A stretch of 64,000 nt of DNA from Allolobophora icterica (GCA_963556255.1 OY744605.1:39740108-39804107), one strand, 5' to 3'. Positions 1-13,603 are shown, counted from the stretch's first letter. Translations and numbers: made by a program. Notes: generated by a model from the sequence alone, not told the origin.

Positions 1-238
1 CATATACACACATACACATATATATATATATATATATAAATCTTCAAGTATTTTAAATATATGCTGCATTTGCATTAATAAAAGAATTAAAATTAGTTTA
101 TAGTGTGTTACATAAGGTTAACTTGTAATATATGGATCAGATTACAAAATTTATAAATGAATAAACAGTTTGCGTTAACTCAACACTGTTTATGACACAT
201 GCACCCACACACACACAAACACAAACATATATACATGC

Positions 239-547
239 CTGGGGGTCCATAGAGTAGTGGTAACATCACTGGCATGGAGCGCAGTAGGTAGCGGGATCTC
301 CTCCCGTAACCCTCCCAAGGTCCACTCAGCCTATCTCTTCCAGAGATGGCGCGTTTGTGAAAATGATGGCGCGTTTGTGAAAATGAGATGTAGGACGTGA
401 GGGGCGCCTTGCAAAGCTGCCATATACAGTTAAAATTCGACTCCTGTGATCTTGTAACTTGTGATCACCTGTTCATACTGATTTGTAATCATACTGCGTA
501 ATTGTCAGTTTGGAAATATTAAATGAAGATTATTATTATTATTATTA
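239..547 (+). repeat. tRNA-derived SINE, family A
   Basis: Begins gggggtccatagagtagtgg (A-box-like) followed by a B-box-like segment near cgggatctcctcccgtaacc. It then shows the family body gcgccttgcaaagctgcc and ends in (ATT)n. Other copies are at 5016, 12427, 44650 and 60147. A 22-bp piece (gatggcgcgtttgtgaaaat) is duplicated internally at 346-386. Confidence 0.65.
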
Positions 548-881
548 TTACTAAATATGCTTCTATTTTGTTTCTTTCAGTTGCAATTTATGTCAGCACT
601 AGGTTATACGTGTATACAGAAGATACATAAGCACAGTAATAGCGAAGTCTGGAATATTTACACAAACATATACATACTGTTTACATTGTAAACATTAAAT
701 ATATTCATATATAAGCCTACATAAAACACTGATCAGTGTTTCCTTACAAGTTTTATTGACTTGAGTTCTGTATCTGACATAGTTAGTAATTACATTGTGA
801 GGCACAGAAGCGTATAGGTTAGAGCGCTCCCACTGAAAGGTGTAGGGAATGAGTTCAGGCCTTCACTGAAGTGATCGGACT

Positions 882-1278
882 CAGTGGTGTAGTGGGGCGG
901 GAACGCGGGGGAACGCCGTTCCCGCACTTTTTTCCAGGGAGGGAATGCGATCCCTCACTATTTTGCAGCATTTCTGCTGAAATAAATGAACAAAGAAGAC
1001 TTCAAGACTCACAGTTTCAACTGCTTACTTACTGGAGCCTTTCGCAGTTTCGCAGATATATTTATATATGTGTTGGCTTTATACTAAATAACAAATTCCT
1101 ATGTATAAATTTACATAATTACATTTATTAATTTTTTTGTTATTTTTTTACATTCAACAGTTTCAAAAATAGCAGCGCTCACACTATGCAAAATTCTTGC
1201 AAGATTGCACTTTTTGCTACAGTTGCTACTTCAATTTCCAGGCGTTCCCCCACTTCATTTTTTAGGACTACACCACTG
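882..1278. mobile_element. Short non-autonomous hAT-type element
   Basis: 397 bp with terminal inverted repeats CAGTGGTGTAGT / ACTACACCACTG. It is flanked by 8-bp sequences atcggact (874-881) and attggact (1279-1286), a target duplication with one mismatch. CAG ends plus an 8-bp duplication are typical of hAT transposons. The inner part has GGGAACGC/GCGTTCCC segments that would also pair. No transposase is present; the open frame across it is not a gene. Confidence 0.78.
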
Positions 1279-1286
1279 ATTGGACT

Positions 1287-3943
1287 GTGTTGGGATCTGA
1301 CACAAGTCCTTCATGCACACTACCACTGAGGTTCTGTCAAACGGATGTGCATAATGTATTTCTGAACTTTGGAAGAAGGGTAACATCACATGAAGTCGTA
1401 TTGTATTGTATTGCACATTATACTGCATAGATTACTCGTGAACTGGTTAACCCCATACTTGCCATCCACCTACAGCTGTGACACACATCACATTTAGAAG
1501 AACAACATCATGCTTGATTGCCGATGATAGAAGATGCTAGTCAATCCTCTGCCACCTGGGTCTGTGGAGGACGACATTCTTAGCAGCTGGCAACTGACCA
1601 CAGAGTAGCACCAGAATAGAATGGTCAGCACCAATCCATGGACTCTCTTGGCCTTTCCAAATGGAACTTCCCATTGTCCAGTTTACAAAAGTCTGGACAC
1701 GTTTCATCTAACTCTCAGAAACAATGGCAAACGAGAGTAACTCCAAGAATTAGAAGTCAGAAAGAAAGAAAGAAAATCAGCAAACAAAATCCAACTGTGA
1801 CCAACTAATTCATAAAAAATGACTTGCTAGAGAAACACGCAGCCATCTAGGCCATGTCACATGTGCACCTAGAAACCCACACCCACACACAAACACACAT
1901 AGAGACATGCACACATACACAAATTGAGATTAACAAACATTTAAAGCCCAAACTCCCAAGTCCAGACTCTTCCCAGTTTGTACTAACAAAATGGCCAACT
2001 GCCTAAGCTTCAGCTTAAGTAGTTTGTTGTTGATAGTGCTTTCAGATGATGTGGTGGTGACTGCATCTAGGGAACAACCCAACCCGTTCAGCCTAAATGA
2101 AATGTTCCAACGGGATGCAGCAAATTGAAAACAGACATTTTATGCCCAGACTTAAAAGTCTGCAACACAAAGGCTAATAAGAAGAGTAGTAAAGCACTAA
2201 AATGAAGCATAGAGAACCTTAGTATTTACAGTAGGGCTGGCTCCAAATGGACGATTACTATCCTTACCAGGCACATCAGGTGTAAAGCGAAATGAAGCCA
2301 GGGACCATGAAGCAGTTCTAAGAGTAAACCTCTGAATACTGTAGCAGGCTACATAATTCTCGAATCTATGGCCCAGCTGTTGACAAAACACAGGGTCTAC
2401 ATTACCAGTCTTCAGTCTCTGCATATGAACATGGAATGCAAGAAGCAAAAGGACAAAAGGCTGTAGCCATAGAAGGGCACCTTAGATGCAGTGTGAGAAC
2501 TGTAGAATAAAGATGGGGTGGGGAGTAAGACTTTGATGAGTTTGATCCATGTGGAGTTGAATATTTTGCAAACTGAGAAAACTCACAAATGCAATAGAAT
2601 GCCTAATCTCTTTAAAGTGATGACATCACAAAATCTATCAGTATACAATTCACATGGTCACAAATCTCACAATAAACCAGTACTTTATTAGTAACCCACA
2701 AAGTGAATTGTGAAAGAAAATGCCAAAATGTAAGCACAATATAATCACACTAGCAAAACTGAGAGGATGCCTGCTTGCCTGTCTGTCTGGTCTACTTCAA
2801 GGCACATAACATCATAGTGGGAAGCTAAGCTGTCCTTTACTAGATATTTTCCAAGAAGTGTTCAGCTTATATTCATGATTTCCAAATTATTTCCACCATT
2901 CTGGCTCGTTTGGCTCTCTCTATCAGCCACACGGCTGTTTCCAGTCCACTTGTGCCAATTCAACCAGTGCACCTCTGCCTACCTACCCACAGAAGCAAGG
3001 TCTATGGACCATTGTAGAAATTTGTAGGACACAGTGACACACATCACCCTTCTTTATTAGACACATGGTTTTACAGAAAAGGATGCTTAGCCGTGGCTTG
3101 TAATGTAGCTGTCCAAAAGTCTATTGATCCACAAGTTTCAAGGACTGATCCCTCGCAATTCACCTAGTCAGTTCAAACATTTTGGACTGTGCATGCTGCT
3201 GACCCATTCTATGGCAGAAAGTGTGTGCAACAACGTTCCAGGTGCAACGACTAGAGTGGTCTTTCGTTTAAATCTTCTTCAGATTGCCTCCTCAAATCCA
3301 GATGTTGCTTTAAAGCAATTGGATCCAAATCCAAGCAGCCATGGGACAATTTAAGAAACTCCGGGAAATCAACTGGACTCCAACTCTGGACAAAGGAAAG
3401 CACTCTGTCATGACCCAAACTAAGACAGCTCATTAAGTGAAAAGCGACACTGGGCGAAAAGCAACTGAAATCACAATGCAAGTCCAGCCAATGGAACATC
3501 TACTGAGCGCTATTTATCCTAATAAGACCGGGTCTCCATGGACTGGGAAGTATATCAACCACTCATTTAACCTCAAAGAAATCAGACACTGACCTATAAA
3601 TTCAAATCACTGGATTTAATTACAAATACAGTCATCTCTCATAACCCAAAAGTACCAGGCCTAACAAACTGCCTAGTAATTAAATCTTCAGCAATCATCA
3701 GGTAGGCAGAAGAACTTAATTACACCCAAAATGATTAATTGCTTGATTCAAAATCAGACCCAAGTTCAAACTTTTAATTACCTATGTACAGTCATGATTT
3801 TACTTCTATATAAGTATTATTGCTGCCTGATTTTCAATCAAATCAACCATAATCACTAATCAACTGTTAATCCCAACAGAAATAAACCACAACTCTGGGA
3901 GAACACCGGTAAATAAAATCAACTATGATTACTTGACCAATGA
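1287..3943. other. No recognised gene
   Basis: About 2.6 kb in which I see no convincing exon, RNA gene or known repeat. Short open frames on both strands lack homology that I can recognise. It could be plexin intron or 3' flank. Confidence 0.4.
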
Positions 3944-4162
3944 TGACCAAGACTAAGGAACAGGACGACCAAAGACTAAGGAACAGGATGACCAAAGACT
4001 AAGGAACAGGATGACCAAACACTAAGGAACAGGATGACCAAACACTAAGGAACAGGATGACCAAACACTAAGGAACAGGATGACCAAACACTAAGGAACA
4101 GGATGACCAAACACTAAGGAACAGGATGACCAAACACTAAGGAACAGGATGACCAAAGACTA
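3944..4162. repeat. 23-bp minisatellite
   Basis: About nine and a half tandem copies of gaccaaacactaaggaacag-gat with few changes; the first copies have gaccaaag and the middle copies are nearly identical. It is followed at 4165-4235 by two copies of a different unit of about 36 bp containing gttttcttgaccactgtaac. Confidence 0.9.
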
Positions 4163-5015
4163 AATGACCACCAGACGGTTTTCTTGACCACTGTAACCAA
4201 TAGCCATCAGACTGTTTTCTTGACCACTGTAACCAATAGCTCTTTTCTTTGAATTTCCCAACTGAGAATATGATAACCACGAAACAGACATATATCCAAT
4301 CAGGTCAATGCAAACTGCATAAGTGAAATCTAGTCTTTTCTGCTTCAAACAAATCAACTTCACTTAAAACAAATTTTTTTCTAAAGATTCTCTGGGAAAA
4401 GCCTCCTCAGCCTAATAAATTATTTGATTAGCAGAGCCTGGGATATGCATAAACAGTTATGGAACAGCAAAAAGCTGTTGTCTACCACATAATACTTCGT
4501 AAAACGAAGACAGATGACTGCAATTCATCAGAGGGAAGCTGTGCCGATTATTCTTTAATGTCAGTTCACCTGATAAGCTGAACATCTCAAGTGTGGGTCA
4601 AGTCCTTCACCCAGAACCTTCTTCAGTCTCAAAATACCCTCTCCCTTCTGACAATATACAGGCTAACTCATTGGTATGCTCAGTACAATGAAACAGTAGT
4701 TTTACACAAATCATCAACTCAATCACTAACCTTAACTGGAATCTTTATATCCTCTTGTTCGACACAGTAACCCCTCACTTAGCATTAAGCAGAAGTTAGT
4801 TGCCAGTTGTGTCTGGGTGTAACGGAGTTGCCCTGCCTACCTGATGCTTACTGACACTCTGTCAAGGATTCAAATCCTAGTCCAGAGTAAAATTTATAAC
4901 TTTGCTTCAAGGTCCAGTATGGTAATTCTATAGAATTCTGTAGAGTTAATTATAATAGCAGCAATTTATATAATGCCTTTAAATAAAATCTCTCACATGG
5001 CACGCCACTGCCACA

Positions 5016-5176
5016 TAGGGAGGGTGATAGAGTAATGGAAACATTCATGGCCAGGAGAGCATTAGATCCCAGTTTGATACCCGTAACCCCCCTCTATGGC
5101 GACGCCTTGCATGGCTGCCAAACCGTGTGTTTAATTAAGATCTTGATTGTTTGAATTAATAAAGAAGATCATTAGA
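5016..5176 (+). repeat. tRNA-derived SINE, family A
   Basis: Starts agggtgatagagtaatggaa, contains gatcccagtttgatacccgt (B-box region) and cgccttgcatggctgcca, and ends with an AATAAAGAAGAT tail. It matches the copies at 12427 and 60147 on the other strand. Confidence 0.65.
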
Positions 5177-5679
5177 TTATAATAAATACATTTATCTGTG
5201 CTACAGCAGAAAGTTCATCAGGCCTCTGAGGAAAGAAGTCTTGATAAAAGGACACAGCAATTTACCCTTTACTCATGAATCCAATTATGCGACTATTTGG
5301 TGTTCACAAGACTGCCGGAAGTGCATGGCTGGCCTGTCATACTAGGCTGGACTGCCTTGGCTTTTCCATGCAGAAGAACAATAATTGGTGTCTACTTGGC
5401 CATATGAAACACAGCACCTCTGATATCTATTTTCATGTTGTCAGGACCGTGGCTTCTTGGTGTATAGTCCCTGCCACATATAAATGCCAACCCTGTTAAA
5501 ACTGACATTCTCCCAGGTTGGCCACTTCCTCATAAACCATCATTTCCTCACTCCAGTATTTAGCATTCCCAATGCTCCATATGCGAATAAGGAGCCAACC
5601 ACATGCAGACCATGCACTGGATTTGGGGTCTATGTGTCTGTGAGAGACATAGAGTGGAGACTCTCTCCAGCTACAAGAG

Positions 5680-5912
5680 CACCTTAGAGAGGCTCAGCAG
5701 AAGGCATCACATAAATACAATACAATATAATACAATACAATACAATTGTATTTTGATATTGCCCTCCTTACAGAGTTCAGAACTGCACACAACTGTACGA
5801 CAGAACATCGATGGCGCTGGGTCGCTACACAGCGGCTTGAGGTAGATTCGAACCTGCGACCCTCCGGTTACAAGGCACCGAACATACCACTATACCACCG
5901 CATCCCCTCCCT
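5680..5912 (-). repeat. LINE-like tail and SINE family B fragment
   Basis: 5680-5752 resembles the LINE 3' end seen elsewhere (gag..cacct..., then aatacaatacaat repeats). 5796-5912 read on the minus strand gives ggggatgcggtggtatagtg, then cggagggtcgcaggttcgaa (B box), the head of the SINE found complete at 13604 and 59591. Confidence 0.55.
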
Positions 5913-6413
5913 GTTTACAGCTGCAATGCTCAGTAGATGGGCTGGTTTTCCTTTAAACTGGAAGGATTTGGGTATATACACACACACCGAGTCCGGTTTC
6001 AATTCCTTTGCTAAAACAGGTCTTATTAGATTATAGAACATGCCACACTATTATACTTGATATAAGGAGGTTTACAGCTGCAATATAACAGGGTGGACTT
6101 CCAACAGAAGCACTGTACTATGTTCTTTTGGCATGTCATCCGTCATCTAATTTTCCTACAGCCTTTGTGATGCTCCTTCTGGTGGATAGTGTGCTTGTGA
6201 TTACCGCTGTACTTTGGACTTAACCTGTGGTATTTATGAACATTCAGCATTGTGTTCATATGAGCATATATTGAGCACTGCTTTGACATTTCCTTTCATT
6301 TTCTGCCTGTTCACATAACGAATTGCTCATCGGACCAGAGGTGTTAATCCGAAGTTCACTCTATTGTTTTTCATTTGCAGGATAACTAAATCACTTTTAT
6401 TTATATCTTTAAT

Positions 6414-6931
6414 CAGGGCTGTTAATATCGCGATAAAGTATCGCAATACTTGGTATCGCCGATACTTTTCTCAGTATCGCACCCAGTATCGCGATAGTTT
6501 TATTTTGTTGGTATCGCATGTGTATCGCCGATACTTTTTAGCCTGTAAATCACCAATACTCGATACCAATACTTTTCCTACTAAAAGACGTAGTTTTCTG
6601 GACGTGACAGTGAACTAGATTGATTCCAAAACCCTGGGAGGTCATGCAACCAGTGTTAGATATCTTGCAAGGCAGCAAGGGGAGTAGGAAAGAGTTTTAG
6701 GTTATCTGTTGCCAACACTTAGTGTCGTAGTGCATAGTGCTTGACACTTCTGGCACGTATTTATGTCAATAAACGTAAACTTACTTATCGACAAGTATTG
6801 GTAAAAGTATTGGTATCGGTATTGCAATACTTTTAAGAAACAGTATCGGTATTGGTATTGCCAATACATTTAATAGGAAGTATTGGTATTGGTATTGCCG
6901 ATACATTTTGGCAGTATTGTTAACAGCCCTG
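6414..6931. mobile_element. Non-autonomous hAT-type element with GTATCG/GTATTG arrays
   Basis: 518 bp with ends CAGGGCTGTTAAT... / ...TTAACAGCCCTG and a perfect 8-bp target duplication tctttaat at 6406-6413 and 6932-6939. Both halves carry many copies of gtatcg/gtattg (and the complement cgatac/caatac), dense near the ends, as expected for transposase-binding subterminal repeats. No transposase frame remains. Confidence 0.9.
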
Positions 6932-7324
6932 TCTTTAATTAACTGTATTATTTATGATCTATTCATCTAAAGCCATTATTATGCATCTAAGGTGAGTCAA
7001 TCTGAATCTGATGAGGTCTGCAATGGGTGAAACTAGGGCAGTTTTGGTGAATCGGTTCTGAATCATCTGAAGCATTGTTCTGTGTACTAAATATCTGCAC
7101 TGGCAAAGGCCGAGACTGGTACAGAACTAACAGCCGCTGGGGGGCAGCACTCAGTCCGGCTGATAGCCACATTCACGTGCTACCCTTCCGTCTTGTTGAA
7201 ACATTTGGACTTCATAGGAAACACTACATCTGGCCATGATGAAGCAGTACATGATGAAACAGATGCAGGCTCTCAGAGGATAACAGAAGACAACTTTTCC
7301 CCGCAGTCTGATTTGTATCAGTGA

Positions 7325-7740
7325 TTATGTCAGCCAGCCAGCCAGCCAGACTACCAGCTAATGCATAAACCAACCAAGAATCAACCAGCCAACCAACAAA
7401 TCTACCAGCCAACCATCCAACTATTCTACTAACCATCTACTACCAGTCAGTCAACCATTCAGTCTACCAGCCAACCAACTAGTCAGCCAGTCAGTCAGTC
7501 AGTCAGCCAGCCAGCCTACCAACTATCCAGTACCAGCCAGTCAACCATTCAGTCTACCAACCAACCATCCAGTACCAGCCAGTCAACCATTCAGTCTACC
7601 AGCCAAAAACCCATTCATTCTACTACATAACCAACCAACCAGCCAGTCAATCAGCCTACCAACCATCCAGTACCAGCCAGTCAACCATTCAGTCTACCAA
7701 CCAGTCAGCCAGTGAGTTAGTCAGTCAGCCAACCATCAAG
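7325..7740. repeat. CCAGCCAGT/CCAACC-rich degenerate minisatellite
   Basis: Imperfect tandem arrangement of 4-bp and longer units such as cagccagtcaaccattcagt, ctaccaaccaaccatc and agtcagtcagtcagcc. There is no coding potential apart from low-complexity frames. Confidence 0.85.
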
Positions 7741-8344
7741 TCTAACAGTCCAATAATAATCACGTCAGATGTTAAAGAGGTCTATGAATTGGTGCTACAG
7801 TACATCTGAGTTTATTCTTATAACAGTATGATGCATTGCCTTTCCCTACAGGACTTTCATCAAACTCTTGTTCAATTGTTGACGAGCAACGATGCTCCAA
7901 ATCACTACTCAAATCAAGGACATGGACAGAAAATGCTGGGGAAAAAAAAGCCACAGATGGGACCAATATTATTTTCTTTTTTTATTTATCTACCAGAAAC
8001 GTCAATATGTAATGACTATGCAGAAATTGATGGCACCAAGCGACTGTGTGCGATAGAGTGACTCACGGTCTCCAGAAAAGGAAGGATCAAGCATTCCCTA
8101 AGATAATCTTTCCAGCATTGACTTACTAAACTCTGCCAATAAGATAGATAATAGCTCTAGGAGATCATGGAGAATAAGGACAGCCATTGTAGCCGGAACA
8201 CAAAAGGCTTACTGAGCCCACACATTGTGTGTATTTGAACCAATCGTACCAGTACAGATTTTAATATGTGTTTTGATGTTGTTGAGACTAAACTAAATGG
8301 CTGTCTCTCATCCCCGGCCCCATTCCATCAGTCACTCATTCTAC

Positions 8345-8700
8345 AACACCATCTTCACTTACCTCTGTCTCTGCCTCTGTCTCTGTCTCTCTCTATCTAT
8401 TAATCTGCCTCTGCTGCTGTCTGCCTCTGCTGCTGTCTGCCTCTGCTGCTGTCTGCCTCTGCTACTGTATTGGTTGCCTCAGCTTCTATCTGTCTACATC
8501 TGCTTCCATTAGTCTGCCTCTGTTTCCATAGGCCTGCCTGTGTCAGAGCTCTTCTGCCAGTCTATCTTTGTTTCCATCAGTCTACCTCTCTTGGCTTCTC
8601 TTTCTTCAGCTCTGCCTCTGCTTCTGTCTATCTGCCTGGTATTCTTCTGGCTTGGCCTACATCTGCCTTCGTCTACCTGACATTTAGCTTCTCAAGTGTG
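8345..8700. repeat. CT-rich low-complexity region
   Basis: Includes tandem ctgcctctgctgctgt units at about 8404-8465 and degenerate ctgcctctg/cttctgtct repeats beyond. The leucine- and serine-rich frames here are by-products. Confidence 0.7.
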
Positions 8701-8965
8701 TGCATTTAGAAGGAGTTCCTATGGAATCTGTGGCGCCCAGACATAACAGGCATATCAGAAGTTTCAGCCCGTCATGACTCAGATATAAAACAACACGGCA
8801 GCAGCAGCAGCAGCAGTGTATGCCTCATACTCCACAGCATCACATGCACCAATAACACCCTCTTCATCGCCAACAGCAGCTGCAGGAACACAGACAAGCA
8901 GTCAGCAATCTCAGTTTACTTTCTCTGTTCTAGTTTTTGCAGCAAGTATTGGCAAAAGAATCACA

Positions 8966-8968
<3 letters not shown>

Positions 8969-9011
<43 letters not shown>

Positions 9012-9020
9012 TAGTATATA

Positions 9021-9056
<36 letters not shown>
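8969..9056. repeat. (TA)n microsatellite, two blocks
   Basis: Two TA tracts separated by cattagtatataaata. Confidence 0.95.
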
Positions 9057-9061
<5 letters not shown>

Positions 9062-11123
9062 AGCAAAGCAACATAAACTGTGTACCAAACAAGACTAAAA
9101 AGTAATAACCCTGGACAGAACTGTTGAAAAATAGAACAAGGGAGATTGAGAGTGGATATCTGTTCTCTGTGTATAACTTTTGCATACTTCATGTTCTCAT
9201 AATACATTTATTTTCCTTACATTTCAGCATCAACAACAATCTTCCTCTGCTCATTATTAATAGACAGTTTTAAGTAAAAACAACCCCTTTCGGTCAATTC
9301 CATCTGACGGTAACACAATTGAAACGCCTATAATTGTTGACTAAGGGATCAAGGAAAGCAATCCTGATGCTGTTATTGGTGGTGGTGATGATGATCATGA
9401 TGATGATACAAAGACTGGGTGAGAGAGAGAGAGACCATGAGTCAGAGAGTTATATGCAAGACGATGCAAGTAAGCAAACAATTCAACCAGAAGACTGACA
9501 TGCCATTAGCAGGGAGTGATCTGTGGTTTGCAGCTAAGGGGGGGGGGTGGTGGTGGTGGGGGGGGGGTGTAAAGACCTATGAGGCAGAGCAAAATGCATG
9601 AGGAAAATGTAACAGAAGATCACCTGAACCACCGGTGAAAATGCTCCCCTACACATAATGCCCGTGATGCCCTGGTTACTAGGACAACAGCCATACAGAA
9701 CTTGCATAGAGAACAATATCACAAGTTATTTAACTGTGTTCCAAACTGTATTGTAAATTTATATAGCACCTGTATTGCATTTGTAAATTAATATAGCATC
9801 TCTCACTGTCATTGAAGCTGCTCTTGTAAGCCATATCTTAAAATACGGTAATGGTCTTGGCCACCATCATCACCATCACCCAACTACTGTCATTAAGATT
9901 GGATAGTCCTGCAAAATGGCTGAACATTAGCCAGAGGAACAGTAACAACAAACAAAGAATCATCCTCTATAGAGTTCATTTATTAGGTCAAGGGGGCAAG
10001 TGACCTGTCGTTAGTTGGACAGCATCAGCATAGGGCTTGGCACTTTTGTGACCGGGTAGCTTTATTCAGCTGAGAGCAGCAGCTGTTAACCAAGACCCAT
10101 AAATGCCTCCAGATTCCAGATAAAAGGGTGACATAAAAGGGATGAGATGGCAGACGGTCAATGCCTCAGGGTTACCAGTCAACTCACTGGCCACGACTGC
10201 AAACACCGTCCTCCGAGTAATTCATCTGATAAAATTAAGCTCCAAAGAGTTTATGATATGCCTTAGCAGGTCACTGACCATATTAAATAAGATCAAATGA
10301 CTTCCATGCTATAGCATCTCAATTTTAATTTTAAATAAAGGTAGACAGGCTTTCAAATCATATATAAACCTCCAGAGATCCTTTAAAAGTACCTTTAAAG
10401 TACCAGTAATATAAAAAGGCAGTAACAGGATGCTCCTACTAAATGCAGATGATAATAAAGATCAACCGTTGACCATGATCATCATAATTATGGTGATGAT
10501 AATAATAAAGAGTTTATATTGAAAACAACAAATATGGTTATAATGAGACTTTACAAGTGCGTGGATATCGGATAATGCACTACTGGAGAAGATAAAACTG
10601 ATTATGTTCAACTAAAAAGATAGGAAATTGTCTTCAAATATTGGATAGTTTTTAGTTATATAAAAATTATTCAGTTTTTGTTCCAATCTTTGCACCAAAT
10701 ATTACATAGATTTACACTGCATTATAACTGCCAAATAGTTCCAATAATGCAGAGATTTTTGTTCAAAATTTGCCCTGGAAGCAGTACGGTTGGCTAACAA
10801 AGGAACCCGTAAAAAAATTAAAATAATATGCGTGTACTGGGTTTCTAAAAGCTTGTAGATGCATGTGGGTTTGTTATTTCTTTTGGAAGATTCAGCTTTC
10901 AGGCAGCAAGTCATCATATATATTTTCTCACCTACACTAATATCACAGACACCCCAGATACCGAGAATACATAAATAAAGTTGGAAAGCAATATATCAGA
11001 CCAAGCTGAAAAATGACCAAATGCAAATGACACCAGCAATTTCTGTCAGAACATAATGGGTCGCTGGAGGTCAACTTCCAGCACTTGAGCAGACAATTGG
11101 TCATTCTGAGAAAAAAAACATAC
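9057..11123. other. No recognised gene downstream of plexin exon 3
   Basis: Contains short GGT/GAT and G-rich tracts (9373-9412 and 9538-9569). I looked here for the plexin exon that should follow the Sema domain and did not find one. Nothing else is recognised. Confidence 0.4.
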
Positions 11124-11309
11124 CTTTTTCAGATATCCATCTTCAGTACCCAGAAAGGCAACAGTAAAATCGGTGGTCTGTGTCACGACCACAGAGGTCA
11201 CATTGACCTGGTTCCAGGCGATGATCGCCTGACCCAGCACTGGTTCCATGCCTTTAATCGGATGATTGATGTCATGTTGGCCGCAGTAGTCGTCTCCGAT
11301 TTCAAACGG
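11124..11309 (-). CDS. A-type plexin, third coding exon (last blade of Sema domain)
   Basis: 62 codons, phase 0 at both ends, with borders gttgacag|CCGTTT and AAAAAG|gtatgt. It reads PFEIGDDYCGQHDINHPIKG, then EPVLG...NVTSVVVTQTTDFTVAFLGT and EDGYLKK. This matches the plexin consensus around the DYCG cysteine and the Sema C-terminal V-F-L/V-GT-x-G-x-L-K-K strand. The next plexin exon should carry the RDM-F-x-x-LYVM stretch and then the PSI domain. I did not find it on the minus strand between 1 and 11123, so it is either beyond the left edge or too diverged to see by eye. Confidence 0.9.
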
Positions 11310-12426
11310 CTGTCAACAGTCATCCAAGAAACACATCAGAGTCAATGAATGAAAATTCCCCACCCCAAATAATTACAATAATTACAAAGCATTGCCCCCA
11401 ACCCCATGTGCCATCTCAGTCTATGGTCCGGCAAACATAAAAACATGTAAGAAAAATCGACATAGTAATCATCATGACACCAGAAAACTGCTATCCATCT
11501 TTTGCAAACTTGTGTGAGAAATTATCCCTAACTATTCTGACTACCCAATGTAGGTTTAATTTCTCATATCGTGCACTCCTAGAAATACAGTTCAACAGCT
11601 GCAGATGCTAGTTTTAAGAGTGTGTATGTATTTATCTCTACAATATGTAATGACTACTAAGAAATTCTGAAAATGTGCTGAAACACGGCTATCTGCCACG
11701 TCTAAAAAGGCTTGACATAAGCAAAACGACATGCGTCTTGATCTCTGTCTACTTTCAGAAGATGAAGAACAGTCCCTTAAGCTATAATCTGAGAGGCAGC
11801 CATGGGTATGAAGTGTTAGCAACTTCATATTGCTTAGCCTTGGCACGTGCATGAGGGCAGGTTCCACTTCTGTTCATCGCCATCTGGTCTTCGCAGTATA
11901 GGAGAGTTGGCTAGGGGGCACACATGGAGCAGTAATCTCAAAACAAATGGTGACAATTTGAACCCAAGACCTCTCCGTTGAAAGTCCAGCATGATAACCA
12001 CAAGACAACCCCTACTTGAATTGGTATAAATTAAGTAATGCTACACTCCTCACTAAGGCAATACAGAGAGTTTTAGGACAGATGTTACATAGGTTCAGAC
12101 ATAAACATGAAGACAATTGCCATCACATAACATGGTCTTCTAGAATGGACAGACGTTTTCAGACTGTTTGGCACTCCTTTTCAGCTGCCAACAGCACAGC
12201 AGCCTAGAGGAAGACCCTCTTGTCCAACCCAATGCTATTGTGTGCATCACACTAGCCTCTCAGTAATAAAACCATCACATCAGTGATGACCAAGCCACAA
12301 TATAGACAGAGCTCTTAGGCGAACAGCTTCAGATTCAACCATTTTAAAACTACTTATTTAATAACATATATTTTTACCTTTGCTACTTACACTAAATAAT
12401 AAATATAGTACTAAATTGACAACTAA

Positions 12427-12640
12427 TTTAATAATAATAATAATATTCTTTATTATTTTAACTGACAGATGCAGTAAGATTACATTGAAACATGAAAGTA
12501 CAATCAAGATCTTAATTAAACACACAGTTTGGCAGCCATGCAAGGCGCCGCCCTAGAGGGGGGTTATGAGAATCGATCCGCGTACCTTATGCTCTCCTGG
12601 TCATGAGTGTTACCAGTAATCTATCCCCCAGGCTCCCATT
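12427..12640 (-). repeat. tRNA-derived SINE, family A, in plexin intron 2
   Basis: Minus-strand copy: tail at 12427 (aataataataatattcttta), body ggcagccatgcaaggcgccg, head ending near ctatccccca. It is close to the copy at 60147. Confidence 0.7.
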
Positions 12641-13603
12641 ATGAATGTTGTTTCCAGCTTATCTTAAAACAAACTTATTTTATAAAATTACCTTTGCTCC
12701 TAAGATTAAATTTAAAAAAAACTACTATTAAATTGACCAATAATACAAAATTTAATCCAGAGCTTTTCAATAGTTCTCCAATAGTTCTCCTCTGCAAAAC
12801 AAAGTAAGTTCCATATTAGTACCTGAATAGAGACAGAAAAAGAAACTCAGAATGATTCTTGTTTCCAGTCAAACACAAACTGACTTCTCTTGCAAGAAGG
12901 CTCAAAATGACCAACTTTTGGTAAGACTTAAAATGACTCCATTTCAAGAAACTCAAACAATGCCCCTTTAAAAGCAGCTCCCGTTTGCAGCAAACTCAAA
13001 ATAAAACCGAAAATAAACTCTCTCCACGAAAACTTAGAAAGACATCCTTTCAAAAACGAGTCGTCGTCATCAATGCCAAAGGCGACTTACACTTGGCATT
13101 GATGCTTTCACACCAATTCATCCCAAGCACACCCGTACGACGAGGACACTTCTTCCAATGCAGCAAAAGAGCTGCACAGTAACGGATTCTAATTCTCTGT
13201 GATGGTTAATCTTTGCCTCCGGAGCTGCATCCTTTGCATCGCACAGAGATGCTTGCATAAAGAAAGATAAATGCCGAGGGTCAAACCCAAAGAACAGTTC
13301 GCTGACGTCTGATGACTGATCAATAGACCCATCGACCAATGACAACCGGTCGACCAATGACAACCGGTCGGCCAAGTGAGACAACAGCATGGAAGCGGAC
13401 AGATTAATAAGAACACTCAACAACAATGTCTCCAATACACATGTAGAATGGCAACAAAAGCAACGATGACTCCAAATGCCAGAAAGCATTCAGCATAATC
13501 CAGCGATTAAGTCTCTAATCTCCAGCAAAATTTCTGCACAGTCCAACTCAGTGACCAAGTCTCTAATCTTCAGCAAAAATTCTGCATAATCCAACTCAGC
13601 AAT

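Noticed and set aside
871..1131. 86-codon frame
   Set aside because: Starts in a target duplication and runs through a non-coding hAT-type element.
2197..2448. 83-codon minus-strand frame as a possible further plexin exon
   Set aside because: No PSI or IPT cysteine pattern and no matching splice borders.
3944..4162. CRISPR-like array
   Set aside because: Contiguous tandem 23-bp units with no unique spacers, in a eukaryotic sequence.
7940..8060. Possible coding exon in the 77-codon frame at 7828-8061
   Set aside because: No recognisable domain and no convincing splice borders.
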